DNA of 64,000 bases. Source: an uncultured Ruminococcus sp. Its GTDB lineage: Bacteria; Bacillota; Clostridia; Oscillospirales; Ruminococcaceae. Position numbers and translations under genes: made by a program. Numbering within the stretch: the first letter of the stretch is position 1; each line of letters begins with the position of its first letter. Of this stretch, positions 59,190-64,000 are shown one piece after another. The notes beneath the pieces are model-generated. The model did no database searches, was not told the DNA's origin, and worked only from the letters and a program-made list of their open reading frames with translations. Where the stretch lies: assembly GCA_934435205.1 (NCBI GenBank), contig CAKSAK010000006.1, positions 90,999 through 154,998 on the forward strand, given 5' to 3'.

Positions 59190-60521
59190 ATGAAATATGT
59201 CGGCAGATTAAGAAAAAAATTGATAACAGCTATTAAACATGTTTGTTCTGAGCGTAATACTTGTTTTGTCTCTCCCAAAAGAGATTTTACTCGTTCGAGT
59301 TCGAGCAAGATCTCTCCTCAAGATATTTTTAAGTGCCTTTTAACAATGGAAAGTTCATCTCTTTCTCATGAACTCTTGAATTACTTTGACTATTCTACCA
59401 ATATTCCAACTAAATCTGCCTTTGTTCAAGCTCGCGCAAAAATCAGATCTGAAGCTTTTGGCTCTCTGTTTGACAAATTTAATGCTCTTTCTTCTGAAAT
59501 TAAGCTTTTTAAGGGTTTCAGACTTCTTGCATGTGACAGTTCAGATATACATATTCCGACAAATAAGAGCGATGCTGATTCGTTTATTTCTGGAAAGACT
59601 GGTTCTAAGCCATATAACATGCTACATCTCAATGCCTTGTATGATCTTTTATCCCATACTTACACTGATGTTATTATACAGAAAAAGCACTGTTCTAATG
59701 AACACAGCGCTCTTATCTCCATGGCACAGCGCCATTTTATAGATCTTGAGCAAATCATTGTTATTGCTGACAGAGGTTATGAATCTTACAATACTTTTGC
59801 ACATTTTAATGAAGCAGGTCAAAATTTTCTCATAAGGATCCGTGATTCCAAGAATTGTATTATGTCAGGTCTTGATCTGCCTGAGGGTGAGTTTGATAAG
59901 TTAATTACTTTCAAACTTGTTCGTAAGCAGACAAATGCTATCAAAAAGCAATTGCTAAGTGATCCATACTTGAAGTTCATCTTTTCAAGCTGTACCTTTG
60001 ATTTTCTTCCTTCAAAAAACAAAAAATCAGAGCCTACTGTTATTTATGAGTTGCCTGTACGGATTGTTCGCTTTAAAATATCAGATGACAGCTATGAAGT
60101 AATTGCTACAAATTTATCTGAAGATCTTTTTTCTTCTGATGACCTTAAAATGCTTTACTCCATACGTTGGGGCATTGAAACATCTTTCCGAGACCTTAAA
60201 TACACCGTGGGGCTTAGATATTTTCACGCAAAAAAGACAGAGAGCATCCTTCAGGAAATTTATGCTCGGTTGATCATGTACAATTTTTCTGAACTTGCCG
60301 TTTCCCATACTGCCGTTCAGCCCAATGATAGAAAGTGGTCTTACAGGATCAATTTCTCCCATGCTGTACATGTTTGCCGTAATTTCCTTTTAAAAAGGGT
60401 GCCTCTGTCTAGTGTTGAAGTTCTCATCGCAGCTGATATCCTTCCCATTCGCACTGGTAAGAACAATCCTCGTGCTCCTTCTCAAAAACACGCTGCATAC
60501 TTCATTTACAGAATAGCATGA
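59190..60521 (+). CDS. IS4-family (DDE) transposase
   Basis: 443 residues, intact. The DDE residues are visible as LLACDSSDIH (first Asp), IIVIADRGYESYN (second Asp) and YSIRWGIETSFRDLKYTVGL (Glu in the Y-x6-E-x-s-f-r-x-L-K signature of IS4). Start ATG 59190 has AAGGAGGG and is covered by the hairpins upstream. Codon use is AT-richer than its neighbours, as for a recent arrival. Clean terminal inverted repeats could not be set by eye. A weak pair is AAAATATAGCG(AAAA) near 59075 and (TTTT)ACCCTATACTT near 60526. The element would then span about 59075-60540. Confidence 0.92.
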   Translation: MKYVGRLRKKLITAIKHVCSERNTCFVSPKRDFTRSSSSKISPQDIFKCLLTMESSSLSHELLNYFDYSTNIPTKSAFVQARAKIRSEAFGSLFDKFNALSSEIKLFKGFRLLACDSSDIHIPTNKSDADSFISGKTGSKPYNMLHLNALYDLLSHTYTDVIIQKKHCSNEHSALISMAQRHFIDLEQIIVIADRGYESYNTFAHFNEAGQNFLIRIRDSKNCIMSGLDLPEGEFDKLITFKLVRKQTNAIKKQLLSDPYLKFIFSSCTFDFLPSKNKKSEPTVIYELPVRIVRFKISDDSYEVIATNLSEDLFSSDDLKMLYSIRWGIETSFRDLKYTVGLRYFHAKKTESILQEIYARLIMYNFSELAVSHTAVQPNDRKWSYRINFSHAVHVCRNFLLKRVPLSSVEVLIAADILPIRTGKNNPRAPSQKHAAYFIYRIA

Positions 60522-60536
60522 TTTTTTACCCTATAC

Positions 60537-60565
60537 TTGATTTTATGGAAAATAAATGCTATACT
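60537..60565 (+). promoter_or_regulatory. Promoter of the C39-like protease gene
   Basis: TTGATT (60537-60542) and TATACT (60560-60565) with 17 bases between. The -35 lies at or beside the tentative right end of the IS element. Confidence 0.6.
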
Positions 60566-60601
60566 AATAAATGATAACTCAACTTATAGGGGGAAACTAC
60601 A

Positions 60602-62194
60602 ATGATGAAGAAAATGATCGCTTTTGTGGCTGCGCTGTCGCTTATGTCAACGGGGTTTGCGCAGACCGCTTTTTCTGACAGCGAGGAAACTGCGGAAATC
60701 GTAACTTTCAGTGCTGAGGACAGCTTGGCTGACGATACGGAGGAGGTTTCGCTCCAAGCACCGATCGGTCTTAAGTCTGTGAGCAATACTTCGTCCTCAA
60801 ACACCTTCGCTTGGACGGCTGTTGACGGCGCAGAGGGCTATGAGGTGTATTATTGGCGTTCGGGGGAGTTCGTGAAAATAGGTGAAACAGCTGATACTAA
60901 GTATACATACAGCAAAAAGTCTTCTGCTACCAAGTATATGTACAAGGTAAGGGCTTTTAAAACTGTCAATGATGAAAGAGTGTTTTCTGATTTGTCACAG
61001 CAGTTCACTACCTGCACATTGCCGTCGGCGGTGAAAATGGACTCTACTATCACTTCAAAAAATTCTTTGAAACTGCGCTGGTCAAAGGTGTCAAAAGCCA
61101 CAGGCTATAATGTTTATATGTATTCAAACGGCAAGTGGGTGCATTTGGCAGATACCACAAAAACTGAGTTCACTATCGACAGGCTTGAAAGCGCAAAGCA
61201 GTATAGATTTAAAGTCAGAGCATATAGGAGATTCAACGGCGTGACTTACAGCGGCTCATTCAGCAGCGAAAAGAAGTCTTACACAAATAAAACTGTCAAG
61301 ACCACAAGATATGTGACTGTGTATCGTTCAAAGAACGATAATGTTGTTATCGGCAGTATCCCTGCAAACACTGTGCTTTCGCAGTTCGGCGCAGTACAGA
61401 ATGGGCGTATCGACGTTAAAATGCCAAAGGCAGGCAAGCATGGCTGGATAAATGCTTCTTATGTTCAGCGTTACAATAATCTTGCGGTGGCTTGTATAAA
61501 TCAGAACGGATATGTGGGCGGCTCGCCAATGCCAATGGGCTGTGAGGCGACTTCTCTTGCCACAGTTTTAAACTACATAGGCTTTTCAACGAATAAGAAT
61601 TATGTTTCAAACGCCTATATCCCACACGGCGCAGTTGGAACTGTAGACCCTAACTATGCTTATGCAGGCTCGCCTTATACTTACACAGGACCCGGAGTTT
61701 ATGCGCCTGTTATTGCGCAAGCGGCAAATAAGTTCCTGAAAGACAGGCATATGCAGAATAACTATCAGATAGAGCTTTACACCGATTATATCACAGGCAA
61801 AAACGTCAACAAAGAAAAGATAAGCACCAGCAAGCTCGACCTTGGAAGCACAAAGTCAGCTGGCGGACTTACCCCAGAGCAGATAAAGACCGAGATAGAC
61901 AAGGGTCACCCTGTTATAGTGTGGATGGCGACAAACGGCAAGCCTATGTATCTTCTGCAAAATTGGAAGCTTACAAGGGGACAGAGATACACCCAACCAG
62001 GCTCAGGCGGTTACAGCTTCTTGTGGTATGCGCCGCAGCACTGCCTTGTTATAACAGGCTATGATGATGTCAGCGGAGATTTTATCTTCGGCGATGTGCT
62101 TACAGGCACAAAGAACAGACGCTTCTCGTACTCGAATTTCCAGAGCAGTTATAACATTTTGGGCAGACAGAGCGTTGTGATCTATAAGAAATAA
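60602..62194 (+). CDS. Secreted FN3/SH3/C39-like cysteine protease
   Basis: 530 residues. Signal peptide KKMIAFVAALSLMSTGFAQT. Two FN3-like domains (TFAWTAVDGAEGYEVYYWR; RWSKVSKATGYNVYMY), an SH3-like segment (TTRYVTVYRSKNDNVVIGSI, HGWINASYVQRY), then a C39-like peptidase: catalytic Cys in PMPMGCEATSLATVLNYIGF, His in PQHCLVITGYDD, then DFIFGDVLTG. It may cut or bind peptidoglycan cross-links or peptides. It has no sorting tail. AGGGGG lies before ATG 60602. Confidence 0.85.
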   Translation: MMKKMIAFVAALSLMSTGFAQTAFSDSEETAEIVTFSAEDSLADDTEEVSLQAPIGLKSVSNTSSSNTFAWTAVDGAEGYEVYYWRSGEFVKIGETADTKYTYSKKSSATKYMYKVRAFKTVNDERVFSDLSQQFTTCTLPSAVKMDSTITSKNSLKLRWSKVSKATGYNVYMYSNGKWVHLADTTKTEFTIDRLESAKQYRFKVRAYRRFNGVTYSGSFSSEKKSYTNKTVKTTRYVTVYRSKNDNVVIGSIPANTVLSQFGAVQNGRIDVKMPKAGKHGWINASYVQRYNNLAVACINQNGYVGGSPMPMGCEATSLATVLNYIGFSTNKNYVSNAYIPHGAVGTVDPNYAYAGSPYTYTGPGVYAPVIAQAANKFLKDRHMQNNYQIELYTDYITGKNVNKEKISTSKLDLGSTKSAGGLTPEQIKTEIDKGHPVIVWMATNGKPMYLLQNWKLTRGQRYTQPGSGGYSFLWYAPQHCLVITGYDDVSGDFIFGDVLTGTKNRRFSYSNFQSSYNILGRQSVVIYKK

Positions 62195-62209
62195 TTTTGT
62201 ATATTGAGC

Positions 62210-62249
62210 AAAACAGCGTATCGCAGGGTTTCCTGCGGTACGCTGTTTT
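62210..62249. terminator. Terminator between convergent genes
   Basis: AAAACAGCGTATCGCAGG pairs with CCTGCGGTACGCTGTTTT (one mismatch). Confidence 0.88.
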
Positions 62250-62258
62250 CATATGTAA

Positions 62259-64000
62259 TTACTTCTTTGTAGTAACACTCTTTGAAGCCGACCAAGCGCC
62301 ATAATACTTCGTACCCTTTACAGTTGTGTACGAGCGAACACGAACGTAATATTTCTTTTTGCCCGAAAGCTTTGAAATAGTGGTCTTGTCTGTCTTGTTG
62401 TTTGTTATAGTCACTTTCTTTGCACTTGTGAACTTAGAGTTGGTAGCATACTGAATTTCATATCCGCTAGCCGAGCCTTTCTGTGCCCAATCCACAAAGA
62501 AAGCCTTGCTCTTAGCTGTGAGTTTCTGTATCTCTTGCTTGGCAGGATTTATCTTGAACGTCTTTGTGATAGTGCCTGCGTAAGAGCCTTTTCCTGCAAT
62601 TTTTACAGTAGCAGTGCCTATGCCCTTGTTGCTGGAGTATGAAACTGTGTAGTCAGTGCCATTTTTCAGCGTTTTGCCGTTGTATTTAACAGTAATGCTC
62701 TGAGTGATGTTCTTGCCTGTGAATGCCTTTGTGGAAATGCCAGAAATGGTAGCTTTCTTGAAGTCATTTTTTATACTGTAAGTTTTTGAGATAGTGCCTG
62801 TGTAGTTGCCTTTGCCCGTGATAGTTACCTTTGCAGTGCCGACTTTGATATTGTTGCTGTAGGAAACAGTGTAATCAGTACCGCTCTTGAGCGTCTTTCC
62901 GCCAACTTTTACAGTAACAGACGGAGTTTTTGCTTTGCCATTATAAGCGTAGGTCGAAGTTGAAAGTGTCACGCTTGCCTTTGAAATGCTGATTCTTGAA
63001 AGCGCAGGAATTTCCGCCGTTTCAAGAACTTTCTTGCAGACTGTACACTCTCTGTGCTTTGAGCCTTTCACACCAATAGAAGCCGCCTTGTCAGTTATCC
63101 ATGCACTTGACTTGTGACCTGTGGCTGGGATAGTTTCGGTGTAGGTGTCACCGCATGAGCAGGTGTATGTTTTTACGCCTGTTGCGATGCAGGTGGCTGC
63201 TTTGGTTATTTTGCTTGTGTAGCTGTGGGTGTGAATTGAGCCGTAGTTGTAATGAATTGTGGCATTGGTCAGATATGTATTATTTTCTCCAATATCAATG
63301 TTGTTCCACTCTGTTTCTGAGCCGGTGTAGTATACGTCGGTAAGCCATGGTGTGTCATAAAACGCCTCATATCCAATACTAGTAACGCTGTTTGGAATCG
63401 TTATGCTTGTAAGGCTTGTGCAGTCCTCAAACGCCCAATCTCCAATGCTTGTGACGCTGTTTGGAATCGTTATGCTTGTAAGGCTTGTGCAGTCCTCAAA
63501 CGCCCATTTACCAATGTAAGTAACGCTGTTTGGAATGGTTATGCTTGTAAGGCTTGTGCAGTCAGAAAACGCATAATCGCCAATGCTTGTAACACTATTC
63601 GGAATAACAACATTTCCCGAAGCGGCAGTACCGTCAATAAGAATACCGTTAACTATAACAAGAGGATTTTTCTCCTGCTGTGCTTTAAGCCATGGTGTGT
63701 CATAAAACGCATCATATCCAATGCTTGTAACGCTGTTTGGAATCGTTATGCTTGTAAGGCTTGTGCAGTATCCAAACGCAGCATGTCCAATGCTAGTAAC
63801 GCTGTTTGGAATCGTTATGCTTGTAAGGCTTGTGCAATAACAAAACGCATCATTTCCAATTCTTGTAACACTGTTTGGAATCGTTATGCTTGCAAGGCTT
63901 GTGCAGTCAAAAAACGCAGACTCTCCAATGCTTGTAACGCTGTTTGGAATCGTTATGCTTGTAAGGCTTGTGCAGTATCCAAACGCAGCATGTCCAATGC
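62259..64000 (-). CDS. BspA-type leucine-rich repeat surface protein, C-terminal part
   Basis: At least 580 residues; the N-terminus is off the window. From the edge: 23-residue repeats of the type TSLTSITIPNSVTSIGxxAF (nine copies, two interrupted by TPWLKAQQEKNPLVIVNGIL-like inserts). Then come a Cys-rich link (TYTCSCGDTYTET, HRECTVCKKVLE), two Ig-like modules (SYSNNIKVGTAKVTITGKGN; SYSSNKGIGTATVKIAGKG) and a final FN3-like domain ending KSVTTKK. It is secreted, judging by the architecture. BspA proteins bind host or microbial surfaces. No sorting motif is seen at the C-terminus. The translation is continuous across 63071, so a GTG start there is not real. Confidence 0.88.
   Translation of the reverse strand, partial: IGHAAFGYCTSLTSITIPNSVTSIGESAFFDCTSLASITIPNSVTRIGNDAFCYCTSLTSITIPNSVTSIGHAAFGYCTSLTSITIPNSVTSIGYDAFYDTPWLKAQQEKNPLVIVNGILIDGTAASGNVVIPNSVTSIGDYAFSDCTSLTSITIPNSVTYIGKWAFEDCTSLTSITIPNSVTSIGDWAFEDCTSLTSITIPNSVTSIGYEAFYDTPWLTDVYYTGSETEWNNIDIGENNTYLTNATIHYNYGSIHTHSYTSKITKAATCIATGVKTYTCSCGDTYTETIPATGHKSSAWITDKAASIGVKGSKHRECTVCKKVLETAEIPALSRISISKASVTLSTSTYAYNGKAKTPSVTVKVGGKTLKSGTDYTVSYSNNIKVGTAKVTITGKGNYTGTISKTYSIKNDFKKATISGISTKAFTGKNITQSITVKYNGKTLKNGTDYTVSYSSNKGIGTATVKIAGKGSYAGTITKTFKINPAKQEIQKLTAKSKAFFVDWAQKGSASGYEIQYATNSKFTSAKKVTITNNKTDKTTISKLSGKKKYYVRVRSYTTVKGTKYYGAWSASKSVTTKK
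63341..64000 (-). repeat. LRR-coding DNA repeats
   Basis: About nine 69-base units, many nearly identical in DNA, within the BspA-like gene. A larger unit is also duplicated: the segment starting AGCCATGGTGTGTCATAAAA occurs at 63341 and 63689. The 75-base segment at 63719-63793 recurs at the window end (63926-64000). Confidence 0.85.

Noticed and set aside
63069..63071. GTG start for a 270-aa protein
   Set aside because: The frame is open upstream through the Cys-rich link and LRRs to the window end, so the codon is an internal Val.
63341..64000. Regularly spaced repeats resembling a CRISPR array
   Set aside because: The period is 69 bases, the units are in-frame leucine-rich repeats, and there are no unique spacers of constant length.

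Overview
This window looks like a chromosomal segment of a Ruminococcus-like gut bacterium (Clostridia, Oscillospiraceae). Six points support this, all read from the translated sequence. There is a cohesin-bearing surface protein next to a dockerin-bearing wall hydrolase. Several secreted proteins end in NPxTG-type sorting tails. There is a spoIVA-sipL spore pair, an electron-bifurcating [FeFe]-hydrogenase operon (hydCBA order), a BspA-type leucine-rich repeat protein, and AGGAGG-type ribosome binding sites with TTGACA-17-TATAAT promoters throughout. The species is not determined.

Layout. (1) 1-6343 is accessory DNA: the start of a type I restriction-modification operon (hsdM cut by the window edge, plus a small HTH protein), an SSB, a flavin reductase, a pair of structured repeats, a GNAT enzyme, an alkylguanine-DNA methyltransferase, and a TnpW/TnpX-type large serine recombinase module at the right side. 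(2) 6591-11523 holds an unknown membrane protein and a four-gene surface-polymer cluster (GT2, CDP-glycerol transferase-like enzyme, ABC permease, ABC ATPase). (3) 11700-17172 holds prmA, a PII-like protein, the spoIVA-sipL pair and a ZIP transporter. (4) 17416-26401 holds a secreted beta-helix protein, a small block of minus-strand membrane genes flanked by a 28-bp direct repeat, a diguanylate cyclase, pyridoxamine kinase, trmL and a DegV protein. (5) 26472-36812 is a surface-protein region: two tandem NPNTG-anchored paralogues with near-identical ends, a divergent 590-aa HTH regulator with a palindrome between them, then the cohesin protein and the dockerin hydrolase. (6) 37176-45833 is a leucine/branched-chain amino-acid run (leuC, leuD, leuB, ilvB) with unknown genes, a PP2C phosphatase and an AI-2E family transporter. 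(7) 46055-51404 holds hydABC and birA on the minus strand. (8) 51611-57353 holds a MraY-family transferase, an LPG-synthase-like flippase protein, pssA, psd and a type I pullulanase. (9) 57496-64000 holds a CE2-like esterase, an IS4-family element, a secreted C39-like protease and the C-terminal part of a BspA-like LRR protein that runs off the window.

How the parts relate (inference). The chromosomal core supplies ordinary metabolism: amino acids, phosphatidylserine/phosphatidylethanolamine, hydrogen, starch and vitamin B6. Overlaid on it is an unusually dense set of secreted or wall-attached proteins. The most promising candidates for new biology are the tandem NPNTG proteins with their divergent regulator and palindrome, the cohesin/dockerin pair in which the dockerin is on a putative wall hydrolase, the paired structured repeats at 2591-2830, the 28-bp-repeat-flanked block at 20041-20854, and the mutually exclusive hairpins covering the ribosome binding site of the IS4-type transposase. 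No tRNA, rRNA or CRISPR array was seen.
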